A stretch of 17,369 nucleotides of DNA from Caldifarciminota bacterium UBA2202 (GTDB lineage: Bacteria > Hydrothermota > 32-111), in assembly GCA_002327905.1 (NCBI GenBank), contig DCUY01000095.1, forward strand, positions 1 to 17,369, in the 5' to 3' direction. Positions 7,002 to 15,155 of this stretch are shown piece after piece (position 1 is the first letter of the stretch; every line of letters starts with the position of its first letter). The notes beneath the pieces were generated by a model. The model did not search any database and was not told where the DNA came from. It worked only from the letters and a program-made list of their open reading frames with translations. The position numbers and the translations under genes are program-made.

Positions 7002-8387
7002 ATGAATGCAAAGAGCATTTTGGTTGTTGACGATGATCTGACGGTCTTGGACTCCATAAAAGAGATTCTGCTTGAAAACAAATATCAATGCCATACCGCC
7101 AAAGACGGGAGAGAAATGCACGAAATATTATCAAAGCAACAGGTTGACCTTATTCTTCTTGATGTGCGTCTTCCGGGAAAGAATGGAATAGAGCTTCTGC
7201 CTGAGATAAAACACTTTTCACCTGATCTGCCTGTGATTATCATAACTGGAAATGCAGATATAAATGATGCAGTCAAAGCTATAAAAATGGGGGCATTTAA
7301 TTATTTGAAAAAGCCCTTCAAGGGAAAGGAGCTCCTTATAAATGTTGAGAAAGCTCTAATGTGGACAGATCTTATATTCAGAAATGCAAATCTTCAGGAG
7401 CAATTGGAAAAAGAATTCAGTTTTCAGGGAATTATCGGAAAAAGCAGAATTATAAAGGATTTGGTCAAAGTGATTAAGCAGATTGCCCAGACAGATGCAA
7501 ATGTGCTTATTTCTGGCGAGAGCGGAACAGGAAAAGATCTTGTAGCTAAAGCCATTCATTTTACAGGCAGAAGAAAGACTCAGCCGTATATTCCGATAAA
7601 TTGTTCATCTCTGCCGGAGACTCTTCTTGAGAGTGAACTTTTCGGCTATACTAAGGGAGCTTTCACAGGGGCTTATGCCAATAAAAACGGTCTCTTCAAA
7701 GCGGCCGATTTAGGGACGATTTTTCTTGATGAAATCGGGGATATGCCTCTCTCCCTTCAGGCAAAGATGCTGAGGGTTCTTGAGACTCAGGAATTCACCC
7801 CAGTGGGAAGCACTTCCGTTTTAAAGACTGATGTCAGGATAATATCAGCCACCAATGCCGATTTGATAGAATATATAAATAAAAATCTTTTCAGAGAGGA
7901 CCTGTATTACAGATTGAATGTGGTTAATCTCTTTATACCACCTTTAAGAGAGAGGAGGGAGGATATTCTGCTATTAAGCGAGCATTTTCTTAAAAAATAT
8001 TCTGCAAAAATGAATAAGGAGATAAGCAGGTTTACCGAAGGCGCGACTGATATGCTTTTAAGATACAACTGGCCCGGGAATGTAAGAGAATTGGAAAATG
8101 CTGTGGAGAGTTCCTGCGCATTGACCTCCGATTCTTCAATAGATGTAAAAAATCTTCCTGATTATCTCTTTGGAGCGAGGAAGTCGCAATTGAAGACTGA
8201 TATAATGCCTATAAACAGGTCTCTTAAGGAGACAATGGACCATTTTGAAAGGGAATATATAACCGAGCTTTTAAGATTCTGCAACGGAAATGTCACAAAA
8301 GCATCGGAGATTGCTCAGATAGCAAGGCAGAACTTTCATGCGAAGATGAAAAATTACAATATAAATGTGAATGAATTCAGAAAGTGA
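7002..8387 (+). CDS. NtrC-family sigma-54-dependent response regulator
   Basis: A 461-residue activator with the full family layout. Residues 4-120 are a receiver (D10/D11, acceptor D54, T82, K104). Residues 141-370 are the AAA+ domain: Walker A GESGTGKD (172-179), the sigma-54 contact loop GAFTGA (219-224), Walker B TIFLDEIG (D243/E244), and the arginine region FREDLYYRLNVV (R298, R304). Residues 408-455 are a Fis-type helix-turn-helix (NGNVTKASEIAQIARQNFHAKMKNY). It should hydrolyse ATP to open sigma-54 promoter complexes once phosphorylated. GGGGGAG precedes the ATG, and the gap to the previous gene is nine bases. Likely targets include the promoters at 185-201 and 1097-1113, which would make it self-regulating. 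All motifs look functional, unlike those of its upstream neighbours. Confidence 0.96.
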   Translation: MNAKSILVVDDDLTVLDSIKEILLENKYQCHTAKDGREMHEILSKQQVDLILLDVRLPGKNGIELLPEIKHFSPDLPVIIITGNADINDAVKAIKMGAFNYLKKPFKGKELLINVEKALMWTDLIFRNANLQEQLEKEFSFQGIIGKSRIIKDLVKVIKQIAQTDANVLISGESGTGKDLVAKAIHFTGRRKTQPYIPINCSSLPETLLESELFGYTKGAFTGAYANKNGLFKAADLGTIFLDEIGDMPLSLQAKMLRVLETQEFTPVGSTSVLKTDVRIISATNADLIEYINKNLFREDLYYRLNVVNLFIPPLRERREDILLLSEHFLKKYSAKMNKEISRFTEGATDMLLRYNWPGNVRELENAVESSCALTSDSSIDVKNLPDYLFGARKSQLKTDIMPINRSLKETMDHFEREYITELLRFCNGNVTKASEIAQIARQNFHAKMKNYNINVNEFRK

Positions 8388-8400
8388 TGAGGGAAATAGA

Positions 8401-11376
8401 ATGAATTTATTAAAAAGAGTATTCACAAAAATAGAAAAGAGCCTTAATGTGATTAATTTTGATGAACAGAGAAAATCTCTTTTTATTTATATAATATTAA
8501 TTATAGGATTAATGATATCCTTCTCATATGGTTTACACAATTATGTGCAATATGATATGAAAGTATTTATAATTTCTCAAATCGTTTCAATTCTCTGTAT
8601 TTTTAATATAATTTTTCTGCGCATCACGAAAAATATAAAGTTAGTCAGCAGGATAGTTGTTTATTTTCTCATCCTTCTTTTAATATACATGGTTGAAACG
8701 CACGGGATTCTGTTCAGGTCTCCGATGATTCTATATACACTCCCCATGCTTGCGCTCTTTCTATTGGGTGTATTAGAGGGAAGCATACTGGTGGTTGTTC
8801 TTATTGCATTCATTTCAACCCATCTTATGCATAATTACGTTATTGTGATTACGGAGACGCACTACAATGCGACTGTTAAAATTTTGATAACATTCATAGC
8901 GATATACATTCTTACGCTTTTTTATGAAATTATCAGAGGAATGTCACAAAAGAATATGGATGATAAAAGAATTCAGCTTGAACAGTCATTTGAAAGAATT
9001 AAAACAACCCAAAGGAAAATGGCTGAAGCAAATGACTATCTGTATAAAATATACGATCTCATTCCAAGCGCGATTTATACTATTGATGAAAATAACAGAA
9101 TTACTTCAATAAATAAAATGGCTCTTGACATACTCGGTTATACGGAAAAAGAACTGATAGGAAATGACTGCACAGTCTTTGCTTTTGAGCCTTGCAGACA
9201 TGCATGCAGTATGATGAATGTCAATATCAAAAAACCTCTAATCGGAAAGGTCTGCACAATCATTACCAAATCAGGCGAAGAGAGAATAATAAGCAAAAAT
9301 GCCGATAATCTTCTTGACGCTGACGGAAAAATTGTTGGCGGAGTGGAGAGTTTTGAGGATATTACTGAAAAATATAAAAAAGACAGAGAGATTAAAAAAC
9401 TGTCATACGCAGTAAGCCAAAACCCTGCTTCAATAGTTATAACGGACATTTACGGAGACATTGAATATGTCAATCCTAAATTCACTGCCGTCTCAGGATA
9501 TTCGTATGAAGATGCAATAGGAAAGAATCCGAGGATATTGAAATCAGGAGATAAGACCGACATGGAATATAAAGCACTGTGGGAGACAATAACATCCGGA
9601 AATGAATGGAAAGGGGAATTTCGCAACAAAAAGAAGGATGGAACATATTTTTGGGAAATGGCTTATATTTCGCCGATAAGAGATGAACAAAATATCATAA
9701 AGTATTTTGTAGCAGTTAAAGAGGATATAACAATAAAAAAAGCAATGGAAGCTGAGCTGACTCTCGCCAAAGAGAGAGCGGAAGAGGCAACAAAGGCAAA
9801 ATCCGAATTTTTAGCAAATATGAGCCACGAAATAAGAACTCCAATGAATGGAATAATAGGAATGACAGAACTGATGCTCAGCACTCATCTTGATGAAGAA
9901 CAATCAGATTATGTAAAAATCATCAAACAATCATCAATCACACTTCTCACTCTGATTAATGATATTCTTGATTTTTCAAAAATAGAATCCGGTAAAATGG
10001 TCTTTGAAGAACTTGAATTTGATTTATACGAACTGATAAACATTGCTCTGCAAACACTGCAGAGGGATATATCAAAGAAACAAATTGAGTTGATAATAGA
10101 TATTGAAAAGAATGTACCGCGCTTCATAAAATCAGACCCAACCAGATTAAAGCAGGTTTTGATAAATCTTGTGGGAAATTCCTTGAAATTCACTTCAAAA
10201 GGAGAGATCCTCTTGAGAGTCTCTGTTATAAACGAAGAGAACAAATATCCGATGTTACAGATTGATGTTGAAGACAGCGGAATAGGGATAGAACATGAAA
10301 AGCTTGACACGATTTTTAATCCGTTTGAACAGGCAGACACTTCAACAACAAGAAATTACGGAGGAACGGGGCTTGGCACGACAATTTCAAAACATATAGT
10401 AGAAAAATTGGGTGGGAGAATATGGGCAAAGAGCCCCTCATCTCTTCCAAAAAACAATGGCAGAGGAAGAGGCACATGCTTCAGTTTTACATTCAATTTG
10501 AATATTTCTGACACTATGTGCGAAGTGGAAGAGCAGATTCCTAATTTTGATAAACATAAATTTATAATTATTGATGATAATCCGATTAATTTAAAGATAT
10601 TTTCTAAAATTCTCACAAATTGGAAAATTAAGTCAGACGGTTTTCTTTCAGTTGGTGATGCTTTGGAGCATTTAAAACTTTCTCCTCAAAACTACACATT
10701 TGCTTTGGTTGATTATAATCTTATCGGAATGACAGGCATTGATGCAGTGAAAGATTTAAGAAAAGTGACGCATGACGCACATTATATTATGCTCTCATCA
10801 TCTTTTTCACATGATGAGGTAGTGAAATGCAGGTCTGAAGGCATAAATCTCTGTCTTTCCAAACCGGTGACCCAATCAATTTTGTATGACGCTATAATAA
10901 ACCAATTGTCTCATAAAAGCATTTTAACTGAGATTGACCTGTCCAAAGATGCATTTGAAAAAACTAAAAGACCTTTGAATATACTTCTTGCAGAGGATAA
11001 TCTTGTAAATCAGAAGGTCGCAAAATACATAATGGAAAAAATGGGGCATAAAATAACAATTGCCGCGGATGGGAATGAAGTACTGCAGAGATTATCCGTC
11101 GAAAGTTATGACATGGTACTTATGGATGTTCAAATGCCTCAGATGGACGGAATTACAGCTACTAAGATAATAAGAGAATATGAACAGGACAGAAGCGAAG
11201 AGAGGCAGAGTTCTTATGCTTTAAAGATCGGAGCAAAGAGGCTTCCTATTGTCGCTCTGACAGCGCATGCAATGAAGGAGGATGTAGACCTATGTCTGAT
11301 GAACGGAATGGATGATTATATATCAAAGCCTTTGAGGATTGAAGATCTGAAAAGGGTTTTCGATAAATACAGCTGA
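8401..11376 (+). CDS. Membrane PAS-PAS hybrid histidine kinase with two receivers
   Basis: A 991-residue protein when started at ATG 8401 (GAGGGA six bases upstream). ATG 8371 would overlap the previous gene and has no ribosome site. About six membrane helices lie at 27-180. A short coiled coil is followed by PAS 1 (208-325) and PAS 2 (333-447). PAS 1 has a cysteine group C257, C265, C269. The dimerisation/phosphoacceptor domain has H476 in MSHEIRTPMNG. The ATPase domain has N-box N589/N593, DSGIGI (625-630) and GGTGLGTTISK (654-664). Receiver 1 (718-838) has D725/D726, D771, S800 and K821; receiver 2 (858-990) has E865/D866, D909, T954 and K976. There is no Hpt domain. It is the only clearly active kinase in the window and lies 13 bases after the NtrC-type gene, so it is the likely input. 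Its ligand is unknown. Confidence 0.95.
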   Translation: MNLLKRVFTKIEKSLNVINFDEQRKSLFIYIILIIGLMISFSYGLHNYVQYDMKVFIISQIVSILCIFNIIFLRITKNIKLVSRIVVYFLILLLIYMVETHGILFRSPMILYTLPMLALFLLGVLEGSILVVVLIAFISTHLMHNYVIVITETHYNATVKILITFIAIYILTLFYEIIRGMSQKNMDDKRIQLEQSFERIKTTQRKMAEANDYLYKIYDLIPSAIYTIDENNRITSINKMALDILGYTEKELIGNDCTVFAFEPCRHACSMMNVNIKKPLIGKVCTIITKSGEERIISKNADNLLDADGKIVGGVESFEDITEKYKKDREIKKLSYAVSQNPASIVITDIYGDIEYVNPKFTAVSGYSYEDAIGKNPRILKSGDKTDMEYKALWETITSGNEWKGEFRNKKKDGTYFWEMAYISPIRDEQNIIKYFVAVKEDITIKKAMEAELTLAKERAEEATKAKSEFLANMSHEIRTPMNGIIGMTELMLSTHLDEEQSDYVKIIKQSSITLLTLINDILDFSKIESGKMVFEELEFDLYELINIALQTLQRDISKKQIELIIDIEKNVPRFIKSDPTRLKQVLINLVGNSLKFTSKGEILLRVSVINEENKYPMLQIDVEDSGIGIEHEKLDTIFNPFEQADTSTTRNYGGTGLGTTISKHIVEKLGGRIWAKSPSSLPKNNGRGRGTCFSFTFNLNISDTMCEVEEQIPNFDKHKFIIIDDNPINLKIFSKILTNWKIKSDGFLSVGDALEHLKLSPQNYTFALVDYNLIGMTGIDAVKDLRKVTHDAHYIMLSSSFSHDEVVKCRSEGINLCLSKPVTQSILYDAIINQLSHKSILTEIDLSKDAFEKTKRPLNILLAEDNLVNQKVAKYIMEKMGHKITIAADGNEVLQRLSVESYDMVLMDVQMPQMDGITATKIIREYEQDRSEERQSSYALKIGAKRLPIVALTAHAMKEDVDLCLMNGMDDYISKPLRIEDLKRVFDKYS

Positions 11377-11386
11377 AATTATTTGC

Positions 11387-11414
11387 TTGACAAGAATCAA
11401 AAATTAAATATAAT
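11387..11414 (+). promoter_or_regulatory. Consensus sigma-70 promoter for cmk
   Basis: TTGACA (11387-11392), 16 bases, TATAAT (11409-11414): both hexamers are perfect matches. It begins 10 bases after the stop of the kinase gene and separates the signalling operon from the housekeeping genes. The expected start is near 11420-11422, only about 3-5 bases before the cmk ATG at 11425, so the mRNA should be leaderless or nearly so. This also argues against TTG 11383 as the cmk start. Confidence 0.82.
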
Positions 11415-11424
11415 AAACAAGCTT

Positions 11425-12099
11425 ATGTCCTTTATAATTGCAATAGACGGACCTGCAGGGTCTGGAAAGACCACAACTGCTAAAAGGGTGGCGGAGATAC
11501 TGAAGGTTATCTATCTGGATACAGGAGCAATGTACAGGGCAGTAGGATTATATGTTCTTTCAAAAATCGGTGAGACTCTTGATGAAGATAAAATAAAGCC
11601 TCTTTTAAATGAAATAGAGATAAGATTTGAAAATGTTTCAGGAGAGAGGCGGATTTTACTCAATGGCAGAGATATATCCGATGAAATAAGAAACGAAACT
11701 ATCTCGCAGATGGCATCCAAAGTGTCTACTCTGAAGTCAGTGAGGGATTTTCTTGTTGACGAACAGAGGAGAATCTCTAAGAACACTTCTCTTGTTGCTG
11801 AAGGAAGGGATATAGGCACAGTTGTCTTTCCCCATGCTCAGCTGAAGTTTTATATGGACTGCACAATCGACGAGAGAGCTAAGAGAAGGTCTTTGGAGTA
11901 TTCTGAAAAGAAGATACAGACCGACATCTCCGATATAAAGCGCCAGATTGCCGAACGGGACGAACGTGACAAGAGCAGGGCGCATGCACCTTTGAAAATG
12001 GCGGATGACGCCATTTTGATTGATACTACAAGTATGAGTAAGGAGGAACAGATACAGTTTGTTGTCGCGAAAGCGCAGAAGCTCAAGGATTGCATTTAA
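11425..12099 (+). CDS. cmk: Cytidylate kinase
   Basis: A 224-residue enzyme that phosphorylates CMP and dCMP with ATP, in the cytoplasm. It is close to the usual family length (about 220-230). Visible motifs are the P-loop GPAGSGKTT (9-17), YLDTGAMYRAVG in the nucleotide-binding region, VAEGRDIGTVVFPHA, and DERAKRRSLEY followed by a lid-like region RDERDKSRAHAPL. ATG 11425 begins the protein directly before the IAIDGPAGSGKT strand, as in homologues. A longer frame from TTG 11383 would add 14 residues that include the promoter DNA, and I reject it. No Shine-Dalgarno sequence precedes the ATG, which fits leaderless translation. It is first in an operon order (cmk, acyltransferase, ispH, rpsA) seen in several bacterial groups. 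Confidence 0.95.
   Translation: MSFIIAIDGPAGSGKTTTAKRVAEILKVIYLDTGAMYRAVGLYVLSKIGETLDEDKIKPLLNEIEIRFENVSGERRILLNGRDISDEIRNETISQMASKVSTLKSVRDFLVDEQRRISKNTSLVAEGRDIGTVVFPHAQLKFYMDCTIDERAKRRSLEYSEKKIQTDISDIKRQIAERDERDKSRAHAPLKMADDAILIDTTSMSKEEQIQFVVAKAQKLKDCI
12041..12046 (+). promoter_or_regulatory. Ribosome binding site deciding the plsC-like start
   Basis: AGGAGG lies inside the 3' end of cmk, 12 bases before TTG 12059 and 15 before TTG 12062. The following reading frame has no in-frame ATG or GTG before the HX4D motif, so this site supports a TTG start. Confidence 0.55.
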
Positions 12100-12694
12100 T
12101 GCATTCTATTTCCTGATACACTTCTATTACTTCTTTTTTCTGGGTGTAAAAGTCGTAGGAAAAATTGGGACAAGGGAACGTCCTCTTATTTTTGTTGCCA
12201 ACCACAGATCATTCAATGACCCGCCGGCGCTCGGAACTCTTGTATACTCATTCAGAAGATCAAATGAAGTGCATGTTCTTGCAAAGAGCGAATTATTTGG
12301 AATAAATCCTGTTTTTTCAAGAATATTAAAAACTCTTCATTCCATCCCTCTTCAGAGGGACGGACTTGATTTGAGCGCGATTAATTACACTTTAAATTTG
12401 CTTAAAAAGGGCGATTACATTATAATTTTTCCGGAAGGCACAAGAAACAAGACTGATGAGCTTCTTGAAGGGAAGTCCGGTGCAGGGTTTTTGGCTTTGA
12501 AGAGCAGGGCAAAGGCCATACCTGTCTTTCTTAAAAATACCGATAAATCCTTTATAACACAGCTTTTGAGAATAAACAGAATTGAAATAAGATTGGGAGA
12601 CCCTATTGAGCTTCCTGAAATGCGGGCGAATTCAAAGAATGCAAAATTAGCAACTCAAATATTGATGAAGGAAATCGGAGCTCTTGATGATTAA
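12059..12694 (+). CDS. plsC: PlsC-like 1-acylglycerol-3-phosphate acyltransferase
   Basis: A 211-residue membrane-associated acyltransferase, probably making phosphatidic acid from lysophosphatidic acid. The catalytic HX4D motif is NHRSFND (H49, D54), and the second conserved block is FPEGTRN (E126-R129). A further block, KSGAGFLALKSRAKAIPVFL, also matches the family. A hydrophobic helix lies at about 12-33. The start is uncertain: I use TTG 12059 (TTG 12062 is equally possible) because no in-frame ATG exists upstream of the motif and AGGAGG is at 12041. This gives a 41-base overlap with cmk. The stop overlaps ispH by eight bases. It is somewhat shorter than typical PlsC (about 240), which leaves the exact acceptor substrate open. 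Confidence 0.87.
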   Translation: MLSRKRRSSRIAFNAFYFLIHFYYFFFLGVKVVGKIGTRERPLIFVANHRSFNDPPALGTLVYSFRRSNEVHVLAKSELFGINPVFSRILKTLHSIPLQRDGLDLSAINYTLNLLKKGDYIIIFPEGTRNKTDELLEGKSGAGFLALKSRAKAIPVFLKNTDKSFITQLLRINRIEIRLGDPIELPEMRANSKNAKLATQILMKEIGALDD

Positions 12695-13553
12695 GATATA
12701 TGTAGCAAAACATTCAGGATTCTGCTTCGGAGTCAAAAGAGCGATGCACATTATTGACGATGTCTCCAAGTCGGGAAAATCAAAACCGATTTATACTCTC
12801 GGACCCATAATACATAATCCGCAGACAGTTGATAAACTGAAGAAGAAGGGAATATCCCCTTTGGATAATCTTGACAATTTAAGAAGCGGCACTGTTATTC
12901 TTCGAACCCACGGAGTAGAGAAGAATCTTCTGAAGGAGCTTAAATCAAAGAGGGTTGATGTAATTGACGCAACATGCCCATTCGTGAGCAGAGCGCAGGA
13001 TTATGTGCGCACTCTTCATGAAAACGGCTATAAGGTGATTATAGTCGGAGAAAGAAATCATCCGGAAGTTCTTGCTCTGAAGAGTCAGATTGACGATGCG
13101 ATTATTCTCGAAAGCTTGAAGGACATTGTAAAGATTAAAAACATTGAAACGCAGAGGGTGGGGATTGTCTCTCAAACAACGCAGAGCATAGAGAATTTCA
13201 AAGCAATGGTTAATCTTGTCATGGATTATTTCAAAGAGGTCCTTGTGATAAACACAATCTGCAATGCAACATCACAGAGGCAGGAATCAGCAATCGCGCT
13301 GTCAAGAAAAGTTGATTTAATGCTTATTGTGGGAGGAAAAAACAGTGGAAACACAATGCGTCTGTATACATTATGCAAGAGAATAGCCAAGAGTACATAT
13401 CATATAGAGACTGAAAAAGAGATAAAGAAATCAATGCTTAAAAATGTCAAAAGCGTAGGAATAGCGGCAGGCGCATCGACGCCTGACTGGATTGTGAAAA
13501 ATGTGAAGACATTTATAAAAAAAATATATAAGGAGGAACTGAAAAATGACTGA
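12687..13553 (+). CDS. ispH: 4-hydroxy-3-methylbut-2-enyl diphosphate reductase
   Basis: A 288-residue iron-sulfur enzyme that makes IPP and DMAPP in the last step of the MEP isoprenoid pathway. The three cluster cysteines are C13 (GFCFGVKRA), C97 (DATCPF) and C192 (TICNATSQRQ). Substrate residues H43, H75 (RTHGV) and H125/E127 (NHPEV) are present, as is GGKNSGNT (216-223). The C-terminal GIAAGASTPDWIV is also typical. ATG 12687 is preferred to TTG 12684 because GGAG lies six bases upstream and the family starts here. It overlaps the acyltransferase by eight bases and rpsA by eight bases, so coupling is likely. The two genes remain separate, unlike the IspH-S1 fusions of some clostridia. An intact MEP pathway is implied. 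Confidence 0.97.
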   Translation: MIKIYVAKHSGFCFGVKRAMHIIDDVSKSGKSKPIYTLGPIIHNPQTVDKLKKKGISPLDNLDNLRSGTVILRTHGVEKNLLKELKSKRVDVIDATCPFVSRAQDYVRTLHENGYKVIIVGERNHPEVLALKSQIDDAIILESLKDIVKIKNIETQRVGIVSQTTQSIENFKAMVNLVMDYFKEVLVINTICNATSQRQESAIALSRKVDLMLIVGGKNSGNTMRLYTLCKRIAKSTYHIETEKEIKKSMLKNVKSVGIAAGASTPDWIVKNVKTFIKKIYKEELKND

Positions 13554-15147
13554 AAACGCTAAGAACCTGTTTGCGGAACAGCAGTACACACAGGAGCAGT
13601 TGAAGGAGATGTATGAACGCTCATTCAACATGTATGACCTTGACCTTCTCGCAAAAGACGAGAAAGAGGATACGAGAGTCATAGACGGAAGAGTGGTGAG
13701 AATCACAGACAAGGATGTAATAATCGATGTCGGATTAAAGTCCGAAGGCGTGATTCCATTATCTGAATTCAGCGAACCTGAGAATTTGAAGATAGGGGAG
13801 ATCGTGCCTGTCTTCATAGAGGGTTTTGAAAATGAGGACGGATTTGCCGATATATCTCTTAAAAAGGCGCAGTTCATAAAGCTCTGGCCTAAGATCAATG
13901 ATTCTTTTGAAAACAGAACAAACATTGACGGCATAATCAGAAAAAGAGTGAAGGGCGGCATGATTGTTGACCTTATGGGTGTAGAGGCATTTCTTCCCGG
14001 CTCTCAGATTGATTTGCAACCTGTTGTCGATATGGACAAACTTCTCAATGTAAAGACTGATTTCAGAGTAATCAAGCTCAACTATAAACGCAGAAACATA
14101 GTAGTTTCAAGAAGAGTAATTCTTGAAAGCGAAAAGGAAAACAAGAAGCTTGAATTTATAAAAAATCTCAAGCAGGGAGATGTTGTAGAAGGCATAGTGA
14201 AGAATATAACTGAATTCGGAGCCTTCATAGAGATTGAAAGAGGGATAGACGGTCTTCTTTACATTACAGATATGTCATGGGGAAGAATAGTACATCCTTC
14301 AGAACTTCTCACGATGAATGAGAAGATAAAAGTCATGGTGACTGCAATAAACAAAGAGAAGGGCAGAATTTCTCTCGGACTGAAGCAACTGACTCCTTAT
14401 CCTTGGGAGAATATTGAAGCAAAGTTTCAGATAGGAAGCAGAGTCGTAGGAAGAATAGTCTCTCTTGAAGAGTACGGCGCATTCGTCGAACTTGAAAAGG
14501 GAGTTGAAGGGCTGATTCATATTTCCGAAATGTCATGGACACAGCATGTTAAACACCCTTCAGAGATTCTTCATGTCGGAGACGAGCTTGAATCAATAGT
14601 TTTGAGCATAGACAAAAAGAATGAGAGAATCTCATTGGGATTGAAGCAGATCAATGACAATCCGTGGGACAAATTCACAGTCGGAGAGAGAATCAAAGGC
14701 AAGATAACAAAACTGACAAAGTTCGGAGCATTTGTAGAAATAGCTCCGGGCATAGAAGGCCTCCTTCACATATCAAATGTCTCATGGGATGCAAAGATTG
14801 CTAAAATAGAGGATGTCTATAAAGTCGGTGACGATGTCGATTGTCTGATAGTTAATATTGATCCTGAAAAGAAGAGAATCTCTCTCGGCATAAAACAGCT
14901 TCAGAAGGATCCTATTGACGACTATAAAGAGGGAGACATCATAAAAGGCGTGATATTTGAGGTTAAAGACAAAAATGTCCATGTTGAAATTGATGAAAAG
15001 ATAAAAGGCCTTATTCCTCAGCGCTTGATTGCAAAGCAGTCAGAAAATCTTTCCGATGATTATGTCAAAGGAAGTGAAATCGAGCTTAAAGTCGTTGATA
15101 TAGACAAAGAGAGAAGAAGAATAATATTCAGCGACAAAATGGAATAG
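13546..15147 (+). CDS. rpsA: 30S ribosomal protein S1, six S1 domains
   Basis: A 533-residue protein with six S1/OB-fold repeats at about 44-107, 126-190, 210-279, 296-366, 380-450 and 463-529. Domains 3-5 are the most regular, with GAFxEIxxGxxGLxHIS and RISLGLKQ blocks. Domains 1, 2 and 6 are more divergent, as expected for the ribosome-binding and terminal domains. It binds mRNA and helps start translation on the 30S subunit. The number and order of domains match proteobacterial S1 (557 residues in E. coli). The start has AGGAGG nine bases upstream, within the ispH gene, and overlaps it by eight bases. pyrG follows after eight bases. If the cmk transcript is leaderless, S1-independent initiation at the operon head would contrast with this product. 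Confidence 0.96.
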   Translation: MTENAKNLFAEQQYTQEQLKEMYERSFNMYDLDLLAKDEKEDTRVIDGRVVRITDKDVIIDVGLKSEGVIPLSEFSEPENLKIGEIVPVFIEGFENEDGFADISLKKAQFIKLWPKINDSFENRTNIDGIIRKRVKGGMIVDLMGVEAFLPGSQIDLQPVVDMDKLLNVKTDFRVIKLNYKRRNIVVSRRVILESEKENKKLEFIKNLKQGDVVEGIVKNITEFGAFIEIERGIDGLLYITDMSWGRIVHPSELLTMNEKIKVMVTAINKEKGRISLGLKQLTPYPWENIEAKFQIGSRVVGRIVSLEEYGAFVELEKGVEGLIHISEMSWTQHVKHPSEILHVGDELESIVLSIDKKNERISLGLKQINDNPWDKFTVGERIKGKITKLTKFGAFVEIAPGIEGLLHISNVSWDAKIAKIEDVYKVGDDVDCLIVNIDPEKKRISLGIKQLQKDPIDDYKEGDIIKGVIFEVKDKNVHVEIDEKIKGLIPQRLIAKQSENLSDDYVKGSEIELKVVDIDKERRRIIFSDKME

Positions 15148-15155
15148 GCGGAATA

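Noticed and set aside
8371..8400. ATG 8371 as start of the hybrid kinase
   Set aside because: It would overlap the NtrC-type gene by 17 bases and has no Shine-Dalgarno sequence, while ATG 8401 has GAGGGA at good spacing.
9909..10340. 143-residue minus-strand frame inside the hybrid kinase gene
   Set aside because: It lies antisense to the conserved kinase core; its Ser/Phe/Ile-rich composition is typical of a shadow frame.
11385..11422. GCTTG / CAAGC inverted repeat around the cmk promoter as an operator
   Set aside because: The arms are only five bases with a 28-base gap, which is expected by chance.
11383..11424. TTG start extending cmk by 14 residues
   Set aside because: The added segment is the promoter itself (TTGACA and TATAAT), has no ribosome site, and family members begin at the following MSFIIAIDGPAGSGKT.
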